Shown one piece after another: positions 7,539 to 15,355 of a DNA stretch of 33,008 nucleotides. Under the pieces are notes generated by a model. The model did not search any database. It was not told the DNA's origin and saw nothing but the letters and a program-made list of their open reading frames with translations. Source of the DNA: Methanobacterium sp. UBA294 (GTDB lineage: Archaea > Methanobacteriota > Methanobacteria > Methanobacteriales > Methanobacteriaceae). Location: NCBI GenBank assembly GCA_002494495.1, contig DACB01000003.1, forward strand, positions 11,732 through 44,739. The letters are read 5' to 3'. A program made the translations under genes and the position numbers. How positions within the stretch are numbered: position 1 is the stretch's first letter; every line of letters starts with the position of its first letter.

Positions 7539-9227
7539 ATGTCAAAAAGTGCAATGATGTACGAGAAGCTGGTTGAATTATATGATGCCCTGGATTCCAC
7601 CACCAAAAGACTGGAGAAGACTGCAATTTTATCAGATTTCTTAAAGATGGTGGGAGATATTGACCCAGAGAATTTGCCAGTGGTTACTCTATTATCCCTG
7701 GGCAGGATATTTCCCACGTGGAGTGAGGAAGAGTTAGGCATAGGTTCCAAACTTCTCATGAAGGCCATAGGACTGGTGGTGGGTGTAACTGAGGAGGAAG
7801 TGGAAGATCAAGTCAGGGACAGTGGAGATATAGGTGCCGCATCACAGGAACTCTTTAAGCGCAAGGTACAGTCCACGCTCTTTATGCAACATCTTTCCAT
7901 TGATAAGGTCCATCAGAACCTGGTAAAAATCGCGGATATCAGTGGAGGCCGGTCACAGTACAAGAAATTAGAAATACTGAGGGAGCTCCTATCCTCAGCA
8001 TCGCCAGAGGAAGCTAAATACATCACACGCACAGTGCTTGAAGAACTCAGGGTGGGTGTAGGTGAAGGAACACTTGTGGATGCTATTTCCCAAGCTTTCA
8101 ACGTACCTAAAGAAACGGTTGATAGGGCACATATGCTCACCAATGACCTGGGACTGGTAGCGAAGACGGCAAGGGAAGAAGGAGTAGAAGGGTTAGACAA
8201 ATTAACCCTCAAACCAGGAAAACCCGTAAAACACATGCTTGCCCAATTATCTCCAGGATACAAAGAAAGTATTAAAGAGATGGGGTACGCTCTCTGTGAG
8301 ACTAAATATGATGGTATAAGGGTTCAGATACACAGGGAGGGCGATGATATAAACCTGTTCACCCGGAGATTGGAAAATATCAGTAATGCGGTTCCAGAGA
8401 TAACTGAATATATTAAAAAATCTATAAAACCCGCTAATTTTATAGTTGAAGGGGAAATTATAGTTACTAAAGATGGTAAACCTATATCCTTCCAATACAT
8501 ACTGCAGAGAGTTCGGAGAAAGTATGAGATTGACAGACTCAGGGAAGAAATTCCACTTACCCTTTACCTATTTGATGTTCTCTACTATGAAAAACCAACT
8601 CTAGATGAGCCTTTTAAGGATAGAAGGAAGTTGTTGGAAGAAATAGTGGAAGTCATACCTGGAAAGCTTGAACTAAGTAAACAGGTTAAAGTCACACCTG
8701 AGACATCTGATTTAGCCCTAAACCTCTTTAATGAGTCCATTGAAGAGGGTCATGAGGGGGTTATGCTAAAGGATCCAAATGCGCCTTACACACCAGGATT
8801 AAGAGGTAAGAGGATGGTGAAGTGGAAGGCCACTCCAGAAACCCTGGACTTGGTGGTTGTGGGTGGAACTTATGGGAAAGGTCGAAGGGCAAATCTAATT
8901 GGTTCATTCCTACTGGCCTTACAGGATGAAAATAAGGAACTTAAAACGCTGGCTCATGTGGCTACAGGACTGGATGATAAAACACTTTTGGAGTTGAGTA
9001 AAATGTCCGAGCCCCTTATAACCCGTAAAGTAGGCCGGAAAGTGGAGATGGTACCATCTATAATCCTGGAAGTAGCTTTCAGCGAGATAGTTAAAAGCCC
9101 GGAATATGAGAGCGGCTACTCTTTAAGGTTCCCGGTTGTTAAACGGATCAGGACAGACATTAGTATAGATGATATCGACACGGTTGAACGTGTAGAGTCT
9201 ATGTTTGCCAATATGAAGCTTATTTAG
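7539..9227 (+). CDS. lig: ATP-dependent DNA ligase
   Basis: This 562-residue archaeal replicative ligase seals nicks after Okazaki-fragment synthesis and repair. The N-terminal DNA-binding domain (to about 215) contains LRVGVGEGTLVDAI. The adenylation domain has motif I ETKYDGIRVQIH, with the nucleotidyl Lys at about 256, then LFTRRLENIS (motif III area), VEGEIIV (motif IIIa), EGVMLKDPNAPY (motif IV), and KRMVKWK (motif V). The OB-fold domain ends with SLRFPVVKRIRTD. Length is usual for the family. The ATG at 7539 follows GTGGGG; a GTG at 7536 is an alternative adding one residue. It has a 95-base gap from the FTR gene and probably its own promoter. Confidence 0.96.
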   Translation: MSKSAMMYEKLVELYDALDSTTKRLEKTAILSDFLKMVGDIDPENLPVVTLLSLGRIFPTWSEEELGIGSKLLMKAIGLVVGVTEEEVEDQVRDSGDIGAASQELFKRKVQSTLFMQHLSIDKVHQNLVKIADISGGRSQYKKLEILRELLSSASPEEAKYITRTVLEELRVGVGEGTLVDAISQAFNVPKETVDRAHMLTNDLGLVAKTAREEGVEGLDKLTLKPGKPVKHMLAQLSPGYKESIKEMGYALCETKYDGIRVQIHREGDDINLFTRRLENISNAVPEITEYIKKSIKPANFIVEGEIIVTKDGKPISFQYILQRVRRKYEIDRLREEIPLTLYLFDVLYYEKPTLDEPFKDRRKLLEEIVEVIPGKLELSKQVKVTPETSDLALNLFNESIEEGHEGVMLKDPNAPYTPGLRGKRMVKWKATPETLDLVVVGGTYGKGRRANLIGSFLLALQDENKELKTLAHVATGLDDKTLLELSKMSEPLITRKVGRKVEMVPSIILEVAFSEIVKSPEYESGYSLRFPVVKRIRTDISIDDIDTVERVESMFANMKLI

Positions 9228-9323
9228 ATCTGTTTTTTATTTTGTTTCAAGTGTTAACAAAGATTAAATAATACTTTTTTTAAATTAATTAATACACTTG
9301 AAATGTACGTCTAAGTGATCCAA

Positions 9324-9716
9324 ATGGAAGACAGTCAAATCTTTAAAATTGCGCTAGCAATGTCAATTGTAGGTTTAATGGGTATGCTGTTCTCAGTTAA
9401 CATGATATCTCCTAGAGAAATTAAAATCAACGAAATTAACCGTGGGATGCTTGATGAAGACGTATCACTGGTAGGGGTGGTGCAGAATGTGAAAAAATCA
9501 TCCAGTAGTAACACTTATTTCATGGAATTAATGGATGGAACAGGAAAAATTACAGTTATAGTTTTTGAAAGTAGCGCAGTTGATTTAGAAAAGGTAAATA
9601 TGAGTGTCAACAGCTTCAAAAACAGGAGGGTGAAGGTCACTGGTAAAATAAGTGAATACCAGGGAATGATGGAATTGATTCTTAAAGATGCTTCATCCCT
9701 AGATATACTGGCATAA
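9324..9716 (+). CDS. Membrane-anchored OB-fold protein
   Basis: The product is about 130 residues. Residues 7-27 (IALAMSIVGLMGMLFSVNMI) are a single hydrophobic helix, followed by a positively flanked linker and then an OB-fold-like domain: DVSLVGVVQNVKKSSSS, YFMELMDGTGKITVIVF, RVKVTGKISEYQGMMELIL. The domain resembles the OB 'tRNA anti-codon' type nucleic-acid-binding fold. Tethering at the membrane and the lack of other domains leave the ligand unknown. The ATG at 9324 is preceded by GTGATC at SD distance; a GTG start at 9315 would add three residues. It follows the ligase by about 100 bases and may be co-transcribed. Confidence 0.75.
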   Translation: MEDSQIFKIALAMSIVGLMGMLFSVNMISPREIKINEINRGMLDEDVSLVGVVQNVKKSSSSNTYFMELMDGTGKITVIVFESSAVDLEKVNMSVNSFKNRRVKVTGKISEYQGMMELILKDASSLDILA

Positions 9717-9746
9717 TATGGTAAATTTAATTTAAAATTACTATTT

Positions 9747-10742
9747 CTACGAAGACAGGCTGATTGTGTACTTTTTAATCTCGTCCAGAATGTCACGGGC
9801 GTAGAAAGCAGAGAAGATTATGCCAATTATGTTAACCAGCCAGAAGGATACTAGCCGATCAACAAGTGCTATACTACCGGCTAAGGCGCTGGGTACACCA
9901 AATATAACGAATAATCCTGTTAATGAAATTTCTATTGAACCAATACCACCGGGGAGTGCGCTTAGGATCCCAATTACATTGGCCAGAAGGAAAATAATGA
10001 TTATTGCAGTAAAATCCATTTGAACATGAAATGCGTAGAATACAGTGTAAAGTCTGACACATTCCAGTAACCAGGACATCAGGGATAATATAAATACAAA
10101 TGATATATTTTTCAAGTTGGAAAAGGAAGTTGAATAGTTTATAATCCCCTCGAGACCGGTGGTAAGCCGGTTGTAAAGTTTGTCTAATTTTTCTTTTTTT
10201 ATGGGTAGTTTACTGATTACGTGGTGTATTTTATTGTATATCCACACTCCGCTGCCTTCTTTCCAGTTAACCAGATAAACTAGGAAAGTTATGACTAATG
10301 ACAATATCCCTCCAATGATTGCAATGAGTCGTATTTTGGGCATGAACAATCCGGCGATAATTAAAAGTGATCCTGCAATAGCAAGGTCAAAGAACCTTTC
10401 GGTTAATCCGGTGGATAATCCTTCAGATAAGCTTATTTTGTTGATATTTTTACCCACTACTGCTGTTAACACTTCGCCCGCACTTTTCATGGGAGAAAAG
10501 TTCCCGGCGAAGATTCCGATGGTTTTTACCACGAAGTTGTCTTTAAATTTGGTGGTCTGGTTGATGATAAAACCCCACCGAAGAGCCCTTATAAATATAA
10601 CTACCATATGTATAACTGCTGCAATTAAGATAAACCACCAATCAGCGGTTTCAAGGGCGGTTAAAATATTAGATGGTCCAATCCATAATATTAATACTAT
10701 TATCAGGAGTATACTAAATAAAAGGACGAAAAATCGCTTCAC
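9747..10742 (-). CDS. Flippase-like / lysylphosphatidylglycerol-synthase TM family membrane protein
   Basis: This 331-residue protein has about eight membrane helices and matches the LPG_synthase_TM (UPF0104) family: WWFILIAAVIHMVVIFIRA at the start, RALRWGFII, FFDLAIAGSLLIIAG, and the characteristic ANVIGILSALPGGIGSIE near residue 255. Archaeal members lack the aminoacyl-transferase domain of MprF and are often found with glycosyltransferases; a lipid-linked sugar transport role is suggested but unproven. The start is GTG at 10740-10742, overlapping the stop of the upstream GT2 gene by 4 bases (GTGA), so the pair is a translationally coupled operon. The downstream neighbour is the OB-fold gene, convergent. 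Confidence 0.85.
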   Translation of the reverse strand: MKRFFVLLFSILLIIVLILWIGPSNILTALETADWWFILIAAVIHMVVIFIRALRWGFIINQTTKFKDNFVVKTIGIFAGNFSPMKSAGEVLTAVVGKNINKISLSEGLSTGLTERFFDLAIAGSLLIIAGLFMPKIRLIAIIGGILSLVITFLVYLVNWKEGSGVWIYNKIHHVISKLPIKKEKLDKLYNRLTTGLEGIINYSTSFSNLKNISFVFILSLMSWLLECVRLYTVFYAFHVQMDFTAIIIIFLLANVIGILSALPGGIGSIEISLTGLFVIFGVPSALAGSIALVDRLVSFWLVNIIGIIFSAFYARDILDEIKKYTISLSS

Positions 10743-11422
10743 TTTTTTATCCTCCGTTTTAAATCCCTTAATAATAGTTTTAAAATGTAATATGTGTATT
10801 TTAATATCTTAATCCATGTGATGTATGATTTTTCACCCTTATAGGAACTGGGGGTGTGAATTTCTTTTATAGACAGGTTATTTAGGGATGCCTGAAACAA
10901 CATCTCTGACTCGAATTCATAATCATCATAGGTTATATCTATAAAAACACGGGCTGCATCCTGGGAGAAGATTCTAAATCCGCACTGGCTATCAGTTATA
11001 TGATAGCCAGTGGTGAATTTAAGCAGATTAGTGGTTAACTTGTTAGAAAATCTCCGCTGTATGGCCATGTCCTTTGGGGGGCCATCTAAGAATCGGGAGC
11101 AGATTATTATATCTGATTCATTTAAACTCTCTACCAGTTGGGGTATAAATTGGGGGTCGTGCTGTCCGTCTCCATCTAACATGACCATTGCATCATATCC
11201 CTTATTTAAAGCATATTCTATTCCTGTTTTCAAAGCAGCACCTTTACCCCTGTTTCGGGTATGTTTAATTACTTCTGCCCCTGCATCCCGGGCATAAGTG
11301 GATGTATGGTCTCTGGAACCATCATCCACCACCAGAACATAAGAATATCTTAATGATTCTTTTACAACCATTTCAATGGCTTTTTCTTCGTTATAGGCGG
11401 GGATTACAATGATAAATTTCAT
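10739..11422 (-). CDS. Family 2 glycosyltransferase (dolichyl-phosphate sugar synthase-like)
   Basis: This 227-residue GT-A enzyme has FIIVIPAYNEEKAIEMVV at the start, VLVVDDGSRDHT (first Asp site), RNRGKGAALKTGIEYA, MLDGDGQHDPQFI (the DXD-type metal site) and DSQCGFRIFS (acceptor region). This is the soluble dolichyl-phosphate mannose/glucose synthase type, which makes a polyprenyl-phosphate sugar donor for GT-C enzymes. It has no C-terminal membrane helices of its own, so the coupled flippase-like protein may provide the membrane part. It is first in a two-gene minus-strand operon. A TATA-like AATATATAAA lies about 35 bases upstream of the ATG. Confidence 0.9.
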   Translation of the reverse strand: MKFIIVIPAYNEEKAIEMVVKESLRYSYVLVVDDGSRDHTSTYARDAGAEVIKHTRNRGKGAALKTGIEYALNKGYDAMVMLDGDGQHDPQFIPQLVESLNESDIIICSRFLDGPPKDMAIQRRFSNKLTTNLLKFTTGYHITDSQCGFRIFSQDAARVFIDITYDDYEFESEMLFQASLNNLSIKEIHTPSSYKGEKSYITWIKILKYTYYILKLLLRDLKRRIKK

Positions 11423-11452
11423 TTAACTCCTATTGGAATAAGTTTTATATTA

Positions 11453-11463
11453 TTTATATATTT
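11453..11463 (-). promoter_or_regulatory. Likely TATA box of the GT2/flippase operon
   Basis: On the minus strand an AAATATATAAA tract sits 31-41 bases before the GT2 start codon, giving a short leader. The match to the archaeal TATA element is good; a TFB recognition element (BRE) is not clear. Confidence 0.45.
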
Positions 11464-11675
11464 GGAACACTAGCTTGATATTATTTGTTTTATGGAAGGA
11501 TTTTTCACCTTTAGTTTTCAAATTTCTAATCTGATTCTGATTATTAAGTGAAATTATAATTTTATTAAATCAAAAAAAAGTTTAATTAATTGTTTTAATT
11601 TTTTTATAATTAGTTTATATGTATTTTCAACAACGTTAAATAAATAGTAAACTATATTATAGCATATAAGGAGGA

Positions 11676-11866
11676 ATGGGAATTATCAATGATACTAAAC
11701 TAAGGATCATGGAGTCTGCATTTAAACTATATCTTAAAAATGGATTAACTGATGTGTCAAATAGTGAATTAAAGAAGGAGCAAATATAACTTCAGGCGGA
11801 TTTTACCATTACTTTCCTAGTAAAGATGATTTGTTAAATGAAACAGTTGAAATGTTTAGGAATTGC
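11676..11866 (+). pseudogene. Frameshifted TetR-family regulator remnant (DNA-binding half only)
   Basis: AAGGAGG precedes an ATG at 11676. The first frame reads NDTKLRIMESAFKLYLKNGL, the usual first helices of a TetR protein, then SNSELKKE, and then hits TAA at 11787-11789. Shifting by one base near 11780 restores ANITSGGFYHYFPSKDDLLN, which is the classic TetR helix-turn-helix and the following helix. Homology stops at about 11866 and the ligand-binding domain is gone. The frameshift together with the loss of the C-terminal domain shows that this is not functional. TetR genes often sit beside a short-chain dehydrogenase, and remains of one follow directly. Confidence 0.8.
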
Positions 11867-11907
11867 TCTCTTATTTTTAGGGTTCTATTTTATCTTATTT
11901 CAATTTG

Positions 11908-12000
11908 AATGCTTTTTTTCTGATATTCTTAGCATCTGATGATGCAAGTTTTGTAAATGGTGCAGTAGTTTCAGCTGATGCTGGATGGGCTGCCTACTAA
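11908..12000 (+). pseudogene. C-terminal remnant of a short-chain dehydrogenase/reductase
   Basis: In one frame ending at TAA 11998-12000 the sequence reads FLASDDASFVNGAVVSADAG followed by WAAY. This is the near-invariant C-terminal end of the classical SDR family (Rossmann NAD(P)H oxidoreductases). Only about 30 codons remain. The catalytic Ser-Tyr-Lys and the cofactor site are missing. It lies about 40 bases after the TetR relic, as if one deletion removed the end of the regulator and most of the dehydrogenase. Confidence 0.78.
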
Positions 12001-12249
12001 ACAATGAGACCAAAAAAGAGTTAAAAAACATAACTTTATTTGTTTTACTCTTCATTTTTTTATTTTAAAAACCAAACAAGAAATAAAACATGTTCAGTAT
12101 ATGACTATTTTTATATTGTAATTAACACATCAAGTAAAGTATGTTCAAATTGCATTACATCTGCTGTGAATTTATTTAATTTAGATGAAGTTCCCAATTG
12201 GGGGTGAATAAATCATTGACCAAATAGAATCATTAACCCAGGAAACTGG

Positions 12250-13635
12250 TTGGAAATATTTTTTTTAATAATTCCCGCTTTAGTGGTCTTTTTCATAGCA
12301 TTGATACCTACTTTGAAGTTTCAATGGCCGTTAAGCTGGGATATTTATTACCACGCCCATATGGCACATCTTTATTTGGAGCAGGGATTTACATACTTTG
12401 ATGCCTTAACCTATGCTCCATTTGGAAGACCCATATTTTATCCACCGTTATTCCAGTATATATTAGCCTTTTGGGGAGTCTTGTTTAATCAGGATTTTTT
12501 AACAGTTGCCAGGGTATCTCAACCGTTCTTTGCATTTTTTGTGTTATTATCCTTCACATACGTCACCTACAAGATTTACAATATATGTGTGGCGTTCTTT
12601 GCTGGATTTCTGACCATGTCCACCTCCCTGATCCATAGGTTTGTCCTACCCATACCAGAAAATCTGGCCCTGATAATCTTCCCCATTACCATATACCTAT
12701 ATTATTGGTCAATAAAGGATAATAATTACCGATATGCACTTTTTTCAGGCATACTGGCTGGAATCATATTTTTAGTTCATTCCCTATCCATTCTGATACT
12801 GGTAATGGTTATCACAGTATTCACCGTGTCCATCCTCATATTAAAAAGAAAAATCAATTTAAAACATTTCTGGATATTTTTAATATCCACACTCTTGGTT
12901 GGTTCCATCTGGTGGCTTCCGTTACTTCTTAAAAATGGATTCGTGTTCATCAGCCCACCTAACCAGGTAGCGGGCTTAGGAGTGTACCTGCTAATGTTAG
13001 GTGTTCCATCTGTAATTCTGATGCCTATTGGTGGATATTTGATCCTAAAAAGAAGGGAAATAAAGGATTTACTTGTCTTAACCTGGTTCTTATCCATCCT
13101 TTTTTTGGCAAATATTTACTTGTTGGGTATTGATGTGTTGAGTGAGAGGATTTTAACCTTTGCTGTATTCCCACTGGCCATTATCGCCGGACTGGGTTTG
13201 GACTATGTTAGAACCCATTTTAACAGAAAATTATTTTATTCCTTAGCCGCTTTAATACTGGTTGCAGTTATATTTACCGGAGCATATTACATGTCATATA
13301 CTAAACCCCTGGTTAATCCCTCGGAGATAGATGTGGCCAACTGGTTTAAAGCAAATGGAGACAGCCAGGGGGTGGTCGTATCTTCAAATTATAAACTAGA
13401 CCCTGTAATTGTTGCAGTAGCAAGACAGCCTGTAGCAACTGGGGGTTATGATAATGGAAGGTTGAATAGTCTGGATATAGGAAAATATATCAATGGAAAC
13501 TTCGCAAAATCAGATGTAATTTCAGATAAAGTAGGATACATAGTTTTAGATGTGGGAATGGAAACCCCACCTTACTTTACCCTGGTTTATCAAAATGAAA
13601 GGTATATGGTATTCAGGCTGGAAGTAGAAGTTTAA
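12250..13635 (+). CDS. GT-C-like multi-pass membrane protein, paralogue 1 (start uncertain, possible frameshift)
   Basis: This protein is about 461 residues with 10 or so membrane helices. The first extracytoplasmic loop, LKFQWPLSWDIYYHAHMAHL, carries an Asp and His arrangement like the active loop of GT-C polyprenyl-phosphate-sugar glycosyltransferases (STT3/PMT type). GRPIFYPPLFQY follows. Residues about 365-461 are a soluble tail starting PSEIDVANWFKANG. It is 40-50% like the next gene by eye. TTG at 12250 is the only standard start that keeps the frame, but it lacks an SD. Just upstream, a second frame reads ESLTQETGWKYFF, matching the paralogue, and breaks in the T8 run at 12259-12266. 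One missing T explains it. The gene may therefore be longer, or recently damaged. Confidence 0.75.
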   Translation: MEIFFLIIPALVVFFIALIPTLKFQWPLSWDIYYHAHMAHLYLEQGFTYFDALTYAPFGRPIFYPPLFQYILAFWGVLFNQDFLTVARVSQPFFAFFVLLSFTYVTYKIYNICVAFFAGFLTMSTSLIHRFVLPIPENLALIIFPITIYLYYWSIKDNNYRYALFSGILAGIIFLVHSLSILILVMVITVFTVSILILKRKINLKHFWIFLISTLLVGSIWWLPLLLKNGFVFISPPNQVAGLGVYLLMLGVPSVILMPIGGYLILKRREIKDLLVLTWFLSILFLANIYLLGIDVLSERILTFAVFPLAIIAGLGLDYVRTHFNRKLFYSLAALILVAVIFTGAYYMSYTKPLVNPSEIDVANWFKANGDSQGVVVSSNYKLDPVIVAVARQPVATGGYDNGRLNSLDIGKYINGNFAKSDVISDKVGYIVLDVGMETPPYFTLVYQNERYMVFRLEVEV

Positions 13636-13693
13636 ACCTGATAAACAAAATTTGATATGAGGTAATCCTATCACCAATGAAGAATCATCAATT

Positions 13694-15280
13694 ATGAACC
13701 CATGGAAGACGTTTTTCCTGGTTATCCCTGCTTTAATAGCTTTTCTAATAGTTTTGATTCCCACTTTGAAGTTTCAATGGCCTTTAAGTTGGGATATTTA
13801 TTACCATATACATTTAGCCCAGCTCTATCTGGAGTATGGATTTACCCTATGGGATCCATTAACGGTGGTACCATATGGAAGACCCATAGCATACCCTCCT
13901 GTTTTCCATTTACTCTTGGCCGGACTCTCCTACGTTTTGGGTACAGACCCTTTTCAGGTGGCCAGATTAATGCAGCCTTTCTTGGCTATGGCTCTGGTTC
14001 TGTCCATCACATATGTTACATACCGATTGTTTGGGTTTATATCCGGGATATCTGCAGGTTTATTAACCATACTCAGCCTAATAACTATTAACCGGGGATT
14101 TTTCGCATCCCCTGGTACATTAAGCCTTATACTTGCACCTCTGATTTTATATACATATTATAGGGCCAATCAGGAGGATAATTTTAAGTTTATCCTGGTT
14201 TCAGCTGTATTGTGTGGGCTGGTGCTTTTAACCCATAGTTTAACTGCGATCATGATATTATTAGTGGTGTTTGCATTTGCCACGGTCATGAAATTGTTGA
14301 AGAGAAGATTCAACACCAAATATCTCTTTATTTTCATAACAATTACGTCTGTTTTGGCTTTACTGTGGTGGGGACCGCTTTATATTTTATATCACCCATC
14401 AATCAATATTTTTCCTGGATATCCCCTTCCCATATCCGTATATTATGTCAGGTATCTGGGAATTATCCCCACCCTCCTTGCCACTTTAGGGGCTCTGATC
14501 CTGCTGAATAAGGGTGAAAATAAGGGTATTTTAATCCTGGTCTGGGCAATATCCACTTTACTCTTAAGCAGAGCGTATCTCATAGGTTTTGACCTGATTC
14601 CTGTCCGTGTTTTGGAAGTAGCATCCTACCCGCTTATAATCATGGCAGTATATGGGCTGAAAGTCACTTTAGATGCATTATATAAGATATTGAATAAAAA
14701 TAACAAGCATCACGGTATTGATTCTTCAAAAAGCCTGTTTATGAAAGTCAAAAAAAATTTTAAATTAACGGTACTCATCTTTTTAAGCCTTTTTACCATG
14801 ATTTCAGGTGCTGTATATGCCGATGGATACACACCTAATCTGGTAAGTCATGATGATACCCATTCAAATTACATATTCCCTGATACCGTTCATTTAATCT
14901 TAAATCCACTGGATTATATTTTTAAATTCCAGGTTATTGCAGATAGATTTGGAGATCTGAAACTTGCCCAAAACAGGGAAGGTGTGGTTGAATGGTTTAA
15001 AAATAATGGAAATAAGGATAAAACAGTTTATTCTGTAGATTCCTATATGGATACCATAATAGTCTCAACAACAAGAATGAAGGTAATAAAGGGGGGTTAC
15101 AGCGAAAGCATGCCCAAATCTGTATTTAAAAGGAATATGGGTGATATTGGCAATTTAAACAGGGAACAATTATTAAAGGACAACATCGAATACATACTCA
15201 TTAGAAATGGCATGGATATTCCACCATATGCAAGGGAAGTGTATCGTAACGGTAACTATGTTATTTGCCTAGTTGAATAA
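13694..15280 (+). CDS. GT-C-like multi-pass membrane protein, paralogue 2
   Basis: This 528-residue protein is a tandem paralogue of the preceding gene: NPWKTFFLVIPALIAFLIV, then LKFQWPLSWDIYYHIHLAQL, then YGRPIAYPPVFHLLLAG. About 11 membrane segments are visible up to residue 385. A basic cytoplasmic-looking insert (KILNKNNKHHGIDSSKS, about 330-350) and a longer soluble C-terminal part (GVVEWFKNNGNKDKTVYSVD and on) distinguish it. The GT-C call rests on the loop-1 Asp and topology, not on a named family; the acceptor is unknown. The ATG at 13694 is used, but the best SD (GAGGT, 13659-13663) is far upstream, and in-frame sequence alignable to paralogue 1 runs back to an ATC at 13670. Its 3' end lies in a short repeat. 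Confidence 0.8.
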   Translation: MNPWKTFFLVIPALIAFLIVLIPTLKFQWPLSWDIYYHIHLAQLYLEYGFTLWDPLTVVPYGRPIAYPPVFHLLLAGLSYVLGTDPFQVARLMQPFLAMALVLSITYVTYRLFGFISGISAGLLTILSLITINRGFFASPGTLSLILAPLILYTYYRANQEDNFKFILVSAVLCGLVLLTHSLTAIMILLVVFAFATVMKLLKRRFNTKYLFIFITITSVLALLWWGPLYILYHPSINIFPGYPLPISVYYVRYLGIIPTLLATLGALILLNKGENKGILILVWAISTLLLSRAYLIGFDLIPVRVLEVASYPLIIMAVYGLKVTLDALYKILNKNNKHHGIDSSKSLFMKVKKNFKLTVLIFLSLFTMISGAVYADGYTPNLVSHDDTHSNYIFPDTVHLILNPLDYIFKFQVIADRFGDLKLAQNREGVVEWFKNNGNKDKTVYSVDSYMDTIIVSTTRMKVIKGGYSESMPKSVFKRNMGDIGNLNREQLLKDNIEYILIRNGMDIPPYAREVYRNGNYVICLVE

Positions 15281-15331
15281 TTGACTTTGCCTAGTTGAAT
15301 AATGGCTTATGTTAATAGTCTAGTTGAGTAA
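15264..15331 (+). repeat. Short degenerate tandem repeat at the 3' end of the second GT-C gene
   Basis: TTTGCCTAGTTGAATAA occurs at 15264-15280 and again at 15286-15302 (period 22, 17 of 17 identical). A worn third copy, CTAGTTGAGTAA, is at 15320-15331. The first copy contains the last codons and stop of the gene, so replication slippage has copied the gene end into the spacer. Confidence 0.85.
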
Positions 15332-15355
15332 ATGAATTAATGAATAAGTGATTTA

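Larger units (their letters stand above)
11423..12249. other. 827-base scar region between divergent surface-glycan operons
   Basis: No intact gene lies here. From left to right it holds the GT2 promoter, a very AT-rich stretch (11500-11670), a frameshifted TetR N-terminal half (from 11676), a joint near 11870-11907, the last 30 codons of a short-chain dehydrogenase ending at 12000, and an AT-rich leader with a strong GGGGGTGA SD-like site at 12200-12207 before the first GT-C gene. No terminal inverted repeats or transposase remains were recognised. Confidence 0.65.

Noticed and set aside
10291..10812. 173-codon plus-strand open frame
   Set aside because: It lies opposite the flippase-like gene and the end of the GT2 gene; its composition (many Ile, Asn, Thr) is that of an antisense shadow.
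11640..12000. Insertion sequence or integrated element in the scar region
   Set aside because: No transposase fragment, terminal inverted repeat or target-site duplication could be found; the readable remains are a TetR and an SDR gene.
15264..15331. CRISPR array
   Set aside because: The repeat is 17 bases, the period is 22, there are only three copies with decay, and no cas gene is present.
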